From positions 1 through 64,000 of the forward strand of contig NZ_BONC01000008.1 of the NCBI RefSeq assembly GCF_016862515.1: DNA of 64,000 bases, in the 5' to 3' direction. A model generated the notes under the pieces. That model was given only the letters and a program-made list of their open reading frames with translations, made no database searches and was not told the origin of the DNA. Positions within the stretch are counted from its first letter, which is position 1. Each line of letters begins with the position of its first letter. The position numbers were made by a program, and so were the translations under genes. Below are positions 49,914 to 60,902 of the stretch, in pieces. The DNA comes from Asanoa iriomotensis. Its GTDB lineage: Bacteria; Actinomycetota; Actinomycetes; Mycobacteriales; Micromonosporaceae.

Positions 49914-49930
49914 CTTCCTCAGACGATCTG
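49885..49930 (-). repeat. 46-bp dispersed repeat, copy 2
   Basis: Reverse complement matches 39497-39542 at 42 of 46 positions. It covers the upstream part of the VOC remnant. The two copies face each other in inverted orientation 10.3 kb apart. Confidence 0.8.
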
Positions 49931-50013
49931 TTCAGCGATCGCGCGACGCGCGGTGATGTCCGTAACGATGGCGTAGCTCGTTGGTTTGTCGTAACCTGCC
50001 GCTAGTCACAACG

Positions 50014-50098
50014 GGAGCTCGGAGCACCGGGCTGAGAGGGCGGCTGACGCGCCGCCGACCGTCGGAACCTGGTCCGGGTAATGCCGGCGTAGGGAGCG
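50014..50098 (+). ncRNA. TPP (THI-box) riboswitch
   Basis: The conserved parts are in order: CTGAGAGG (50032-50039), AACCTGGTCCGGGTAATGCC and GGCGTAGGGAG near the 3' end, with the variable P3 hairpin GGCGGC/GCCGCC between. P1 can form from GCTC (50017-50020) and GAGC (50094-50097). The AGGGAG at 50091-50096 is also the ribosome-binding site of the next gene, 6 nt before its GTG, so TPP binding would hide it: translational control. It heads the thiamine operon. Confidence 0.95.
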
Positions 50099-50102
50099 TC
50101 TC

Positions 50103-51422
50103 GTGTCAGTGTCCTCGTCCAGCGCCGTCGCCGTCGAGCCCGGTGCCGACCCCGCACGTACCCTCGGATTTCGCGATACCGCCGGGCTGTTCGGCAGTCT
50201 CGGTGTCAGCCTGTTGTTGCCCGTTGCGGCAACCTTCGCCGTGCTGCCGGGGCGGTCGCTCTGGGTGACCGTGCTCGCGATCGTGGTCGGTGCCGTGATC
50301 GGGTCTCTGCTGCTCGGGCTCGGTGCCGCCGCCGGCGCTCGCGAGGGCGCGCCGACCATGGTGCTGCTGCGCGGGCTGCTCGGGCGCCGGCTGTCGTACC
50401 TGCCGACCGTCTTCAACCTCATCCAGTGCATCGGGTGGGCGACCTTCGAGATCTTCATCATCGCGACCGCCGCCGCGCAGGTGCTCGACGCGCCCAAGTG
50501 GCCGTTCGTGCTGGTCGCGGGGGTTGCGGCAACCTTCATGGCGATGCGACCGCGCGGGGCCGTGCGGCTGCTCGCCCGCTATGCGGTCTGGGCCGCGTTG
50601 ATCGCCGGCGCCTACCTGTTCGTCGAGGTGCTGCGGGCCGGGCCGCAACCGCTGACCGGCGACGCCGGCTCGTTCTGGACCGCGGTCGACGTCGTCATCG
50701 CGATGCCCGTCTCGTGGTTTCCGCTGGTCGCCGACTACACCCGGTACACACGCAGCGGGCGGGCCGCGTTCGCCGGCGCCGCGGTGGGCTACGGCGCCGC
50801 GACGATCGCCTGCTTCCTGCTCGGCGCGCTCGCCCTCGCCGCGTACGGTGCCGGCGGGCTCGACGTCGTCGGCGCCCTCCTGGCCGTGCCGCTCGGCGCC
50901 GTCGCGCTGGCCGTGCTGGTCGTCGTCGAGGTCGACGAGGCGTTCGCCAACGTCTACTCGACCGCCGTCTCGGCCGGCAACATCGTCGAGCGGATCGACC
51001 GGCGGTTGCTCGCCGTCGTCGTCGGCGCCGCCGCGACGCTGCTCGCGCTGGCCGTCGACATCGTCTCGTACGAGCCGTTCCTGTTCCTGATCGGCGCGGT
51101 CTTCGTGCCGCTCGTCGGCGTGTTCGCGATCGCCTACTTCGTGCTGCCGCGCGGCCGCTGGGACGTCTCCGCGACCGCGCCCGCCAGGCCGTGGCTGCTG
51201 CTCCCCTGGGCCGCCGGGTTCGTCGCGTACCAGCTCACGTTGCCGACCTTCTTCCCGGAGGTCGGGCACGGCTGGACCGCGTGGTGGACCGCGCGGCAGG
51301 CGGATCTCGGCATCGACGCGGCCAACGGGTGGTCGGCGTCGTTGGTCAGTCTGGCGGTGGCCGCACTGCTGACGTTGTTGATTCTGCTGCCGGGACGGCG
51401 GCGCCGGGAGGTGGCGGCATGA
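50103..51422 (+). CDS. cytX: CytX-like hydroxymethylpyrimidine permease (NCS1 family)
   Basis: 439 aa, 12 predicted membrane segments, NCS1 purine/cytosine permease fold (SLGVSLLLPVAATFAVLPGRSL, FNLIQCIGWATFEIFIIATAA, MPVSWFPLVADYTRYTRSG). Placed directly behind a TPP riboswitch and in front of thiE it is best read as the thiamine-pyrimidine (HMP) importer CytX. GTG 50103 uses the riboswitch's AGGGAG. Stop overlaps thiE (ATGA). Confidence 0.85.
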   Translation: MSVSSSSAVAVEPGADPARTLGFRDTAGLFGSLGVSLLLPVAATFAVLPGRSLWVTVLAIVVGAVIGSLLLGLGAAAGAREGAPTMVLLRGLLGRRLSYLPTVFNLIQCIGWATFEIFIIATAAAQVLDAPKWPFVLVAGVAATFMAMRPRGAVRLLARYAVWAALIAGAYLFVEVLRAGPQPLTGDAGSFWTAVDVVIAMPVSWFPLVADYTRYTRSGRAAFAGAAVGYGAATIACFLLGALALAAYGAGGLDVVGALLAVPLGAVALAVLVVVEVDEAFANVYSTAVSAGNIVERIDRRLLAVVVGAAATLLALAVDIVSYEPFLFLIGAVFVPLVGVFAIAYFVLPRGRWDVSATAPARPWLLLPWAAGFVAYQLTLPTFFPEVGHGWTAWWTARQADLGIDAANGWSASLVSLAVAALLTLLILLPGRRRREVAA

Positions 51423-52030
51423 TCGGGCGGCTGCATGTGTTGACCGACGCGGCCGGAGGCCCGCCGGCTCTGGAGGCGGTGCGGGCCGCGCTGGCCGGCG
51501 GCGCGCCGGTGGTCCAGGTCAGGACGAAGACCGGGACCGATCGTCAGCGGTACGCGTTCGCGCGCGAGGTGGTGCTGCTGTGTCGCGCGGCCGGCGCCCA
51601 GTGCATCGTCAACGACCGGGTCGACCTGGCGCTCGCCGCCCGGGCCGACGGGACGCACATCGGCGCCGACGACCTGCCGGTCGAGGTGGTCCGGCGGATC
51701 GCCGGGCCGGCGCACCTGATCGGCGGCACGGCCCGGGATCCGGAGCGGGCGCTGGCGCTCGTCGCGGCCGGTGCGGACTATCTCGGCGTGGGGCCGGCGT
51801 TCGCGACCTCCACAAAGGACGGCCTGCCGGATCCGATCGGACCCGAGGGCGTCGCCGCGGTCGCGGAAGCGGTACGCGTACCCGTGATCGCGATCGGCGG
51901 GGTGACCGCGGAGCGGGTGCCGTTGCTGCGAAAGGCACACGGCGTCGCCGTCGTCTCCGCGGTGTCGGCCGCGGACGACCCGGCCGCGGCGACCAAGGAA
52001 ATCCTCGCCGCCCTGGCAGGCCGGTCATGA
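51419..52030 (+). CDS. thiE: Thiamine phosphate synthase
   Basis: 203 aa TIM barrel. [15 protein letters not shown] (phosphate/Mg side), [39 protein letters not shown] and [10 protein letters not shown] match ThiE. It joins HMP-PP and the thiazole phosphate. The other ThiE-like protein of the operon (54096) lacks the NDRVDLALA motif, so this copy is the likely true ThiE. ATGA overlaps with both neighbours. Confidence 0.87.
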   Translation: MIGRLHVLTDAAGGPPALEAVRAALAGGAPVVQVRTKTGTDRQRYAFAREVVLLCRAAGAQCIVNDRVDLALAARADGTHIGADDLPVEVVRRIAGPAHLIGGTARDPERALALVAAGADYLGVGPAFATSTKDGLPDPIGPEGVAAVAEAVRVPVIAIGGVTAERVPLLRKAHGVAVVSAVSAADDPAAATKEILAALAGRS

Positions 52031-53129
52031 GCGTGCTCGTGGCCGGCGGCGGTTTGATCGGGCTCGCGGTCGCCTGGCGGGCGGCCCGGCGCGGGCTGTC
52101 GGTCATCGTGGTCGACGAGGACCCCGGCAGCGGCGCGTCGCGGGCGGCGGCCGGGATGCTGGCCCCGCTGACCGAGGCGGCCTACGGCGAGGAGGCGCTG
52201 CGCGCGCTGAGCCGGACCTCCCTGGACCGCTACCCGGCCTTCCTCGCCGAACTGGCCGCCGACGGCGGGGGCACCGTCGCGCTGCGTACCGCCGGCACGC
52301 TCGAGGTCGGTTTCGACGCCGACGACATGGCCGCGCTCGACCGGCTGCACACCTACTATCTCGAGTCCGGCCTGCCGGTCGAACGGCTGACCGCCAGCCA
52401 GGCCCGGCGCCGCGAGCCGGCGCTCAGCCCGCGGGTGCGCGGCGCCCTGCACGCGGCCAGCGACCACTCGATCGACCCACGCGCGTTGCACGCGGCCCTG
52501 TTCGAGGCCGCCAGCGCCGTGGGTGTCCACATCGTCCGGTCGAGGATCGCGGAACTGGTCGTCACCGACGGGCGGGCAACCGGCCTGCGGCTGGCCGGCG
52601 GCTCGGAGCTGACGGGTTCGCCGGTGGTGCTGGCGCTCGGCGCGTGGAGCGGCACCCTGCCCGGCGCTCCCCCGCTGCCGGTGCGGCCGGTGAAGGGCCA
52701 GATCCTGCGGTTGCGGGGCGACGAGGGACTGCTGACCGGGACCGTCCGGGCGCTGGTCCGCGGCCGGAGCGTCTACCTGGTGCCCTATGCGGCCGACCGG
52801 CTGGTCGTCGGTGCCACGACCGAGGAGCTCGGCTTCGACGCGACCGTCACCGCGGGCGCCGTGCACGACCTGCTCCGGGACGCCATCGAGGTCGTGCCCG
52901 ACGTCGCCGAGCTGGAGCTGGTCGAGACGCTGGCCCGGTGGCGGCCCGGCACGCCCGACAACGCACCGCTGCTGGGCCCGTCGCCGCTGCCGGGGTTGGT
53001 GCTGGCCACCGGCCACTACCGCAACGGCGTGCTGCTCACCCCGGCGACCGCGGACGCGATCGCCGACTTGTTGACCGTGGGTGCGCTGCCGGACTACGCG
53101 GCACCGTTCACCGCGGACGGGAGGATGCC

Positions 53130-53133
<4 letters not shown>
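52027..53133 (+). CDS. thiO: Glycine oxidase ThiO
   Basis: 368 aa FAD-dependent DAO-family oxidase: dinucleotide loop [52 protein letters not shown] and the C-terminal [20 protein letters not shown]. It makes the iminoglycine used by ThiG in aerobes. ATG overlaps the thiE stop and its stop overlaps thiS. Confidence 0.93.
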
Positions 53134-54667
<1,534 letters not shown>

Positions 54668-54671
<4 letters not shown>

Positions 54672-55480
54672 ACCCGCCTGTCGCGCTGACCATCGCCGGC
54701 TCCGACTCCGGCGGCGGCGCCGGCATCCAGGCAGACCTCAAGACCTTCGCGGCACTGCGGGTCTTCGGCACGAGCGCGATCACGGCGTTGACCGCGCAGA
54801 ACACGCTGGGCGTACGCGGCGTGCACGCGGCGCCGACAGAGTTCGTGGTCGCCCAGATCGCCGCGGTCCTCGACGACCTGCCGGTGGCCGCGGTGAAGAC
54901 CGGCATGCTGGCGACCGCGGCGACGGTGACGGCGGTGGCCGACCTGGCCGCCCAGGGCCGCCTCCCCCACCTGGTCGTCGACCCGGTGATGGTCTCGTCG
55001 AGCGGCGACCGCCTCCTCGAACCGGAGGCGGAGGCGGCTTACCGTGACCGGCTGTTCCCCCACGCATCGGTGGTCACACCCAACCTGCGCGAGGCGGAGG
55101 CGCTGCTCGGCGCGACGATCCGCAGCCGGGCGGACCAGCACGAGGCGGCCCGCGCCCTGGGCGACCTGGGCGCGGCGGCCGCGGTGGTCAAGGGCGGCCA
55201 CCCGGCCGGCGACCCGGACGGCGAGGCGGTCGACGTGGTCTGGGACGGCAAGGAGACGCACGAACTGCGGGCCCGCTGGGTGGACACCCCCAACAACCAC
55301 GGCACGGGCTGCTCCTTCGCCTCGGCCACGGCCGCCTTCCTGGCCCAGGGCGACGACCTCCGCACGGCCCTTGCGGGCGCGAAGGCCTTCGTCACGAAGG
55401 CGATCGCCGGCGGCGCCGCCTGGCGCCTGGGCGCCGGCCACGGGCCGCTCGACCACTTCGCCTGGGCGCAGGTCAAGTAA
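54668..55480 (+). CDS. thiD: Hydroxymethylpyrimidine (phosphate) kinase ThiD
   Basis: 270 aa ribokinase-like enzyme: [50 protein letters not shown] and the anion hole [16 protein letters not shown]. It phosphorylates HMP and HMP-P, so imported HMP can be used. GTGA overlap with the TenI-like gene; GAGGAGG just upstream. Last gene of the operon; thiC is not present here. Confidence 0.96.
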
Positions 55481-55554
55481 TCGTTCAGTGCCCTTTCACA
55501 ACGCGCTCCTAGCGTCGGTCTCGACAAACCCAGGTAGTGGAAAGGGACACCATC

Positions 55555-56277
55555 ATGTCGCCCAAACACGGTCTGCCGACCGTCGTCCTCGTGCACGGCG
55601 CCTTCGCGGACAGCAGCGGCTTCAACGCGGTCGCTGCGCGGCTGCTCGCGGACGGCTACCCGGTCGCCGCCGCGCCGAACCCACTGCGCGGAGTCGCGTC
55701 CGACGCGGCGCAGGTCAAGGCGCTGCTCGACAGCATCGAGGGGCCGGTCGTGCTGGTCGGTCACTCGTACGGCGGCGCGGTCATCTCCGCCGCCGCCGCG
55801 GCGAGCGAGAACGTGCGGGCGCTCGTCTATCTCGCGGCGTTCGTGCCCGACACCGGAGAGGCGGTCGGTGACCTGGTCACCAGGTTCCCGGGCAGCACGG
55901 TGAACGAGTCGCTGAAGGTCGTGCCGCTGCCCGGCGGTCAGGTCGACCTCTACATCGAGCCGAGTGTCTTCCACGCCCGGTTCGCGGGCGACGTGCCCGC
56001 CGAGGAGGCCGCGCTCTTCGCGATCGCGCAGCGGCCGGCCACCGGCAGCGCCTTCGGCGAACCCGCCGCCGGCCCGCAGGCGTGGCACACGATCCCGAGC
56101 TACAACCTGATCAGCGGCGCCGACCTGATCATCCCGCCGGCCTTGCAGGACTTCATGGCCAAGCGGGCCAACTCCACCGTGCAGACGGTCGAGGGTGCCT
56201 CGCACATGGTCTTCGTCTCCCACCCGGACACGACCGTGGCTTTCATCGAGCGGGCGGCCCACGAGACGGCCGGCTGA
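55555..56277 (+). CDS. Alpha/beta hydrolase
   Basis: 240 aa. VVLVHGAFADSSGFNAVAARLL oxyanion region, nucleophile Ser in VLVGHSYGGAVIS and C-terminal His in VEGASHMVFVSHPD. Of the small esterase group near EstC/salicylate-esterase-like proteins. Substrate unknown. ATG 55555 has GGAAAGGG 8 nt upstream. Eight nt before the flavoprotein gene, so probably an operon. Confidence 0.87.
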   Translation: MSPKHGLPTVVLVHGAFADSSGFNAVAARLLADGYPVAAAPNPLRGVASDAAQVKALLDSIEGPVVLVGHSYGGAVISAAAAASENVRALVYLAAFVPDTGEAVGDLVTRFPGSTVNESLKVVPLPGGQVDLYIEPSVFHARFAGDVPAEEAALFAIAQRPATGSAFGEPAAGPQAWHTIPSYNLISGADLIIPPALQDFMAKRANSTVQTVEGASHMVFVSHPDTTVAFIERAAHETAG

Positions 56278-56285
56278 GGACGACC

Positions 56286-57881
56286 GTGGAGGCGCCCCGC
56301 GGGCCGACCCTGGACGGCGACCAGTTCGACCGGCTGGCCGACTACGGCGAGCCCGAACACGCCGAGGCCGGCCGGGACCTGTTCCGGACCGGAGACACGG
56401 CGTACGACTTCTTCCTGCTCCGGACGGCGACCGTCGACATCGTCAGGGACGCGACGGCGATCGAGCCTGAGCGCCTGATCTACCAGGGCGGTCCCGGCGA
56501 CTTCCTCGGTGAGCTCAACCTGCTGACCGGCCAGCACGTCTACCTGACCGGGCGGGTGGTGTCGGCCGGCACCGTGGTGCGGATCGGGCCCGCCCAGTTG
56601 CGGCGGGCCCTCGCCGAGCAGGTCGACATCGCCGACGTGCTCCTCGCGGCGTTCCGGGAACGACGGGAGGTGATCCGCGACGCGGCCGGCAACGTCCTCG
56701 AGGTCGTCGGCCGGCCGGACGCCGCGCGGACGCGGGACCTGCGCGGCTACCTCACCCAGATGCTGCTGCCGCACTCGTGGCTCGACGCGGCCTCGGAAGC
56801 GGGACAGTCGCTGATGAGACTCGCCGGGCTCGGCGTGGACGAGCTCCCGGCGGCGACCGTCAACGGGTCGACGCTGCGGCGGGCGACCCCCGGGGCGGTC
56901 GCCGAGGTGCTCGGGCTCACCTATCGCGACGACGGGCGTCCCGTCGACGTCGTCGTGGTAGGCGCCGGCCCCGCGGGCCTGGCCGCCGCCGTCTACGCGG
57001 CGTCCGAAGGGCTCGCCACGGTGTTGCTGGACCGCACCGGGCTGGGCGGTCAGGCGGCCAAGAGTGCCCGGATCGAGAACTACCTGGGCTTTCCCGCGGG
57101 CGTCAGCGGCGCCGACCTGACCCGGCTGGCGATGGTGCAGGCGCTCAAGTTCGGCGTGCGGATGCACGCACCCTGCGCGGTGGCCGGCCTGGACCTGTCC
57201 GACGACCGGCGGCCCGCCGTGCTGCTGGCGGACGGCGTGCGCATCGAATGCCGTGCGGTGATCGCCGCGACGGGCGCGCACTACCGGCGTCTCGACGTCC
57301 CGGGGTGGGCGGCGTTCGAGGAGGCGGGCTGCATCCGGTACGCGGCGACCGAGCTGGACGTCCGAGGCTACGAGAACCAGCGTGTGACGGTCGTCGGCGG
57401 CGCCAACTCGGCCGGGCAGGCCGCCTTGTCACTGGCGGCCCACGGCGCGACGGTGGACCTGGTCATCCGCGGTGCCGACCTCGGAGCAGGCATGTCGTCC
57501 TACCTGACCGACCGGATCCAGGCGCATGCCAGGATCCGCACGCACGCCGGCTGCGTCGTCGGCGAGCTCGGCGGCGACGACACCCTTGACGCGGTCGTCC
57601 TGCGAAGATCCGAAAGGTCCGACGCACGCCAGCACACGATCGAGTCCCGCGCCCTGTTCTGCTTCATCGGCGCCGACCCGGTCTCGGGCTGGCTGTCGCA
57701 GGTGGCGAAGGACGAGCACGGCTTCGTCCTCACCGACTCCGCCGGTCCGACCCTGCCGTTCCAGACCAGCGCGCCGCGGGTCTTCGCGGTCGGCGACCTC
57801 CGGGCGGGCTCGACCAAGCGGGTCGCCACGGCCGTCGGCGAGGGCGCGAGCGCGGTCTCCTCCGTCCACGCGGTGCTGTGA
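56286..57881 (+). CDS. Cyclic-nucleotide-binding-domain / TrxR-like FAD oxidoreductase lacking CxxC
   Basis: 531 aa. CRP-type cNMP-binding domain about 15-135 (GDTAYDFFLLRTATVDIV, GPGDFLGELNLLTG), linker, then a thioredoxin-reductase-like flavoprotein about 215-531: VVVGAGPAGLAAAVYAASEG, ATGAHYRRLDVPG, VTVVGGANSAGQAALSLA, VFAVGDLRAGSTKRVATAVGEG. At the usual CxxC site it reads CIRYAATELD, so the redox disulfide is missing and it cannot be a classical TrxR. GTG 56286. Function unknown; a signal-gated NAD(P)H:acceptor oxidoreductase is possible. Confidence 0.85.
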   Translation: MEAPRGPTLDGDQFDRLADYGEPEHAEAGRDLFRTGDTAYDFFLLRTATVDIVRDATAIEPERLIYQGGPGDFLGELNLLTGQHVYLTGRVVSAGTVVRIGPAQLRRALAEQVDIADVLLAAFRERREVIRDAAGNVLEVVGRPDAARTRDLRGYLTQMLLPHSWLDAASEAGQSLMRLAGLGVDELPAATVNGSTLRRATPGAVAEVLGLTYRDDGRPVDVVVVGAGPAGLAAAVYAASEGLATVLLDRTGLGGQAAKSARIENYLGFPAGVSGADLTRLAMVQALKFGVRMHAPCAVAGLDLSDDRRPAVLLADGVRIECRAVIAATGAHYRRLDVPGWAAFEEAGCIRYAATELDVRGYENQRVTVVGGANSAGQAALSLAAHGATVDLVIRGADLGAGMSSYLTDRIQAHARIRTHAGCVVGELGGDDTLDAVVLRRSERSDARQHTIESRALFCFIGADPVSGWLSQVAKDEHGFVLTDSAGPTLPFQTSAPRVFAVGDLRAGSTKRVATAVGEGASAVSSVHAVL

Positions 57882-57889
57882 CCCTCGCC

Positions 57890-58735
57890 CTACGTCGACC
57901 CGATCTGTTGGGCGCCGATGACGGAGAGCAGTTGCAGTTTCTCGTAGCTTTCAGTGCCGGGAACGGCGGTGTAGACGAGCAGGATGTGTGACTGCTCCGG
58001 GTCGACAAGTGATTGGCATTTGAGTTCGAGCAGGCCGACCTCGGGATGGATGAAACGCTTGACGTCGTTGTATCCGATGCCCACCTCGTGTTCCTGCCAG
58101 ACCGACCGGAATTCCTCGCTCTGGGCCAGCAGCAGCTTTTGGAGGTGGGCCGCCCACGAGTCGGGGCCGCGCAGGGTGACCAGCTTGCGCAGGCCCGAGG
58201 CGAAGACGCGGGAGTGCAGCGCGTGGTCGTCCGGGTGGTACAGCGCCCGGGTGGCCGGGTCGGTGAACCACCGGTAGCCGATGCTCCGTGAGGGACCCGT
58301 GTAGCGGGTGAGATCGCCGGTCAGCGCCACCCCCGGCGGCGTCTGCCGCAGCGTCTCCCCCAACTCGGTGACGATCTCGGCGGGGGTGTCGGTGAGCCGG
58401 TCGAAGATGCGCAGCAGCCCCGGGCTGATGTGCTCGCTGATCGCGCCGCGCGTCGGCGGGTTGTGCCCGGCCAGCCGGAACAGGTGGTCGCGCTCGTCGA
58501 GCGACAGGTGCAGGCCCTGCGCGAGCGAGGCGATCATCTGCGGGGACGGGTGTGGCCCGCGCTCCCGCTCCAACCGGCTGTAGTAGTCGGCGGAGATGTG
58601 GCAGAGCGCCGCGACCTCCTCGCGGCGCAGACCGGTCGTCCGGCGCCGCTGGCCGCGCGGGAGGCCGACGTCCTCGGGCTGCAGTGACTCCCGGCGGCGA
58701 CGCAGGAACTCCGCGAGCCCGGCTCGATCGATCAT
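57890..58735 (-). CDS. XRE/MmyB-type transcriptional regulator
   Basis: 281 aa. N-terminal XRE HTH (LAEFLRRRRESL, RTTGLRREEVAALCHISADYYSRLE) and the MmyB-like ligand-binding domain (LTDTPAEIVTELGETLRQTPP, WFTDPATRALYH, ARVF/SRVFASGLRKLV-type segments). Such regulators typically sit divergent from an SDR gene, as here, and repress it until a fatty acid-like ligand binds. ATG 58735. Confidence 0.9.
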   Translation of the reverse strand: MIDRAGLAEFLRRRRESLQPEDVGLPRGQRRRTTGLRREEVAALCHISADYYSRLERERGPHPSPQMIASLAQGLHLSLDERDHLFRLAGHNPPTRGAISEHISPGLLRIFDRLTDTPAEIVTELGETLRQTPPGVALTGDLTRYTGPSRSIGYRWFTDPATRALYHPDDHALHSRVFASGLRKLVTLRGPDSWAAHLQKLLLAQSEEFRSVWQEHEVGIGYNDVKRFIHPEVGLLELKCQSLVDPEQSHILLVYTAVPGTESYEKLQLLSVIGAQQIGST

Positions 58736-58889
58736 TTCTCCTTTCTATCACCGGCGCCGGAACCCAACCTCGGACTGTCAATCCCACCCTGGCGGCCTGG
58801 GATTCAGAGGCCGTGGATAAGCCCTCGAATCGGGTGCAGCGTGAATGCGCAGCCACATTCGAGGCACCGCCGAAACGAGGAGCAGCACA

Positions 58890-59849
58890 ATGGCACGCAC
58901 CCGACCGGAGATCACGGTTCCCGACCTGGCCGGAAAGCTGGCCGTCGTCACGGGCGCCAGCGACGGCGTCGGGGTGGGTCTCGCGGCCCGGCTAGCCGCC
59001 GCCGGGGCCGAGGTCGTCATGCCCGTGCGCAACCGCCGCAAAGGCGAGGCGGCGGTCGCGAGGATCAAACAGCAGCACCCGAATGCCGTCGTGTCCCTGC
59101 GCGATCTCGACCTGTCGTCGCTGGACTCGGTCGCCGCCCTGGGCGACCGGTTGCGCGGCGAGGACCGTCCGATCCACATCCTCGTCAACAACGCCGGCGT
59201 GATGACGCCGCCGACCCGGCAGGTCACGGCGGACGGTTTCGAGCTGCAGTTCGGCAGCAACCACCTGGGCCACTTCGCCCTGGTCGCGAACCTGCTGCCG
59301 CTGCTGCGCGCGGGCCGCGCCCGGGTGACGTCGCAGATCAGCGTCGCCGCCAACGAGAACGCCATCAACTGGGACGACCTGCACTGGGAACGGTCCTATC
59401 ACGCCCGGCGCGCGTACAGCCAGTCCAAGATCGCTTTTGGCCTGTTCGGGCTCGAACTGGATCGCCGCAGCCAGGCGGGCGGCTGGGGGATCACCAGCAA
59501 CATCTCCCATCCCGGCATCGCGCCCACGAACCTGCTGGCCGCCCGCCCGGAGCTGGGCAGAGCCAAGGACACCGCGGGTGTACGTCTCATCCGCCTGTTC
59601 TCCCGCAGCGGCATCCTGGCCGGCACGGTCGAGTCAGCGGCCCTGCCGGCCCTGCTGGCCGCCACCTCACCGACCGCCCGCGGCGCGCGCTTCTACGGCC
59701 CGAGCGGCCTCGGCAACCTGTCCGGGCCGCCCGCGGAGCAGACCGTCTACTCCCGACTCCGCAGCACCGACGAGGCCGACCGCGTCTGGCGGATCTCGGA
59801 AGAGCTGACCGGCACGACCTTCCCGGCCGAGCTGTCGCCGAACCGGTAG
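58890..59849 (+). CDS. Short-chain dehydrogenase/reductase
   Basis: 319 aa [17 protein letters not shown] cofactor loop, LVNNAGVM, SerTyrLys set with YSQSK intact ([16 protein letters not shown]), [10 protein letters not shown]. Similar in type to the SDR at 21330, which has lost the Lys. ATG 58890 with GAGGAG 8 nt upstream. Likely controlled by the divergent MmyB-type regulator. Confidence 0.9.
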   Translation: MARTRPEITVPDLAGKLAVVTGASDGVGVGLAARLAAAGAEVVMPVRNRRKGEAAVARIKQQHPNAVVSLRDLDLSSLDSVAALGDRLRGEDRPIHILVNNAGVMTPPTRQVTADGFELQFGSNHLGHFALVANLLPLLRAGRARVTSQISVAANENAINWDDLHWERSYHARRAYSQSKIAFGLFGLELDRRSQAGGWGITSNISHPGIAPTNLLAARPELGRAKDTAGVRLIRLFSRSGILAGTVESAALPALLAATSPTARGARFYGPSGLGNLSGPPAEQTVYSRLRSTDEADRVWRISEELTGTTFPAELSPNR

Positions 59850-59860
59850 CGACGAGCGGC

Positions 59861-60400
59861 TCAGGTAGGCGATCGGACCGGCGCCGCGGCGAGGGCGGCC
59901 GTCACGGTGTCGCCGTGTGCGGCCACCCAGCGCGCGGCCGCCTCGGCGGGTGCCGCCGCCTGGGGTTCCAGGACGGCAAGGGGCGGTGCCGGCACGGCGG
60001 CACCCAGCTCGGCGAGCAGATCGCGCAGGGCCGCGCCCACCGACAGCCGGTGCGCCTCCGACGCCGCGACGGCGACCGGCACGGCGACCACATCGGACAG
60101 TTCGTGGTGGCCGAACCGGTCCAGGAAGACCTTCAACAGCCCGGTGTACGTGCCCTTGTAGGTCGGTGTCGCGACGAACAGCAGGCGCGCCGCGCGAACG
60201 ACGGCGAACGGGTCGGCCAACGGTGACCGGGCCACCGCGGGCTCGGGTCCGAACGTGACGCCGACGAGCTCACCGAGCTCCAACACGGTCGGCCGGGCGA
60301 GCCCGGCCCGGGCCGACAGCTCGGCGACGGCCGCGTCGGCCAGGGCCCGGGTGCGCGAACCGGGTCGCGGGTTGCCGATCAGCGCGACCACCGCGCTCAT
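59861..60400 (-). CDS. NADPH-dependent FMN reductase (SsuE/MsuE-like)
   Basis: 179 aa flavodoxin-like fold: ALIGNPRPGSRTRALADAAV at the FMN phosphate loop and FVATPTYKGTYTGLLKVFLDRF. It supplies reduced FMN to two-component monooxygenases. ATG 60400 overlaps the flavin reductase stop (ATGA). Last gene of the operon that enters from the right end. Confidence 0.88.
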   Translation of the reverse strand: MSAVVALIGNPRPGSRTRALADAAVAELSARAGLARPTVLELGELVGVTFGPEPAVARSPLADPFAVVRAARLLFVATPTYKGTYTGLLKVFLDRFGHHELSDVVAVPVAVAASEAHRLSVGAALRDLLAELGAAVPAPPLAVLEPQAAAPAEAAARWVAAHGDTVTAALAAAPVRSPT

Positions 60401-60891
60401 GCCGCGGCCCGAGCGGCGACCGACCCGTAGGCGCCCATGTGGTAGAGCAGCGGGCGGCCGCTCTCGTCGTGCTCGCCGTCGACCGGTTCGGCCAGCACGA
60501 TCGCGTGGTCGCCGGCGGTGACCCGCTCGGTCACCCGGCACAGCAGCCAGGCGACCGGCGCCGCCAGCAGGGGCACCCCGAACGGTCCGAGGCGCCAGTC
60601 GGCGTACGCGGTGAAGCGGTCGATGCCGCTCGTGGCGAACGTGCGGGCCACGTCCTGCTGGCCCTCGCCCAGCAGGTGCACGCCCACGTGCGACGCCCGC
60701 GCGAGGGTCGGCCAGCTCGACGAGGCGCGGTCGAGGCAGAACGAGACCAGCGGCGGCCGCAGGGACACCGACGTGAACGACGTCGCGGTGAACCCGGCGG
60801 GTGGCGTGCCGGGCGCCGTGACGACGGTGACCGTCGCGGCGTGGCGGCGCAGCAACGTCCGGAACGAGTCCGGACCAAGGGATGCAACCAT
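60397..60891 (-). CDS. Flavin reductase family (HpaC-like) protein
   Basis: 164 aa split-barrel flavin reductase: AATVTVVTAPG, GFTATSFTSVSLRPPLVSFCL, HVGVHLLGEGQQDVARTFA. Usually partners a flavin-dependent monooxygenase, which may lie past the right edge. ATG 60891 preceded by AAGGAG. Two flavin-supplying enzymes side by side suggest a strong demand for reduced flavin. Confidence 0.87.
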   Translation of the reverse strand: MVASLGPDSFRTLLRRHAATVTVVTAPGTPPAGFTATSFTSVSLRPPLVSFCLDRASSSWPTLARASHVGVHLLGEGQQDVARTFATSGIDRFTAYADWRLGPFGVPLLAAPVAWLLCRVTERVTAGDHAIVLAEPVDGEHDESGRPLLYHMGAYGSVAARAAA

Positions 60892-60902
60892 CGGAGTCTC
60901 CT

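Noticed and set aside
39497-49930. 46-bp repeats as ends of an insertion sequence or integrated element
   Set aside because: No transposase or integrase lies between them, no target duplication is visible, and the repeats are far from each other with housekeeping-type genes inside.
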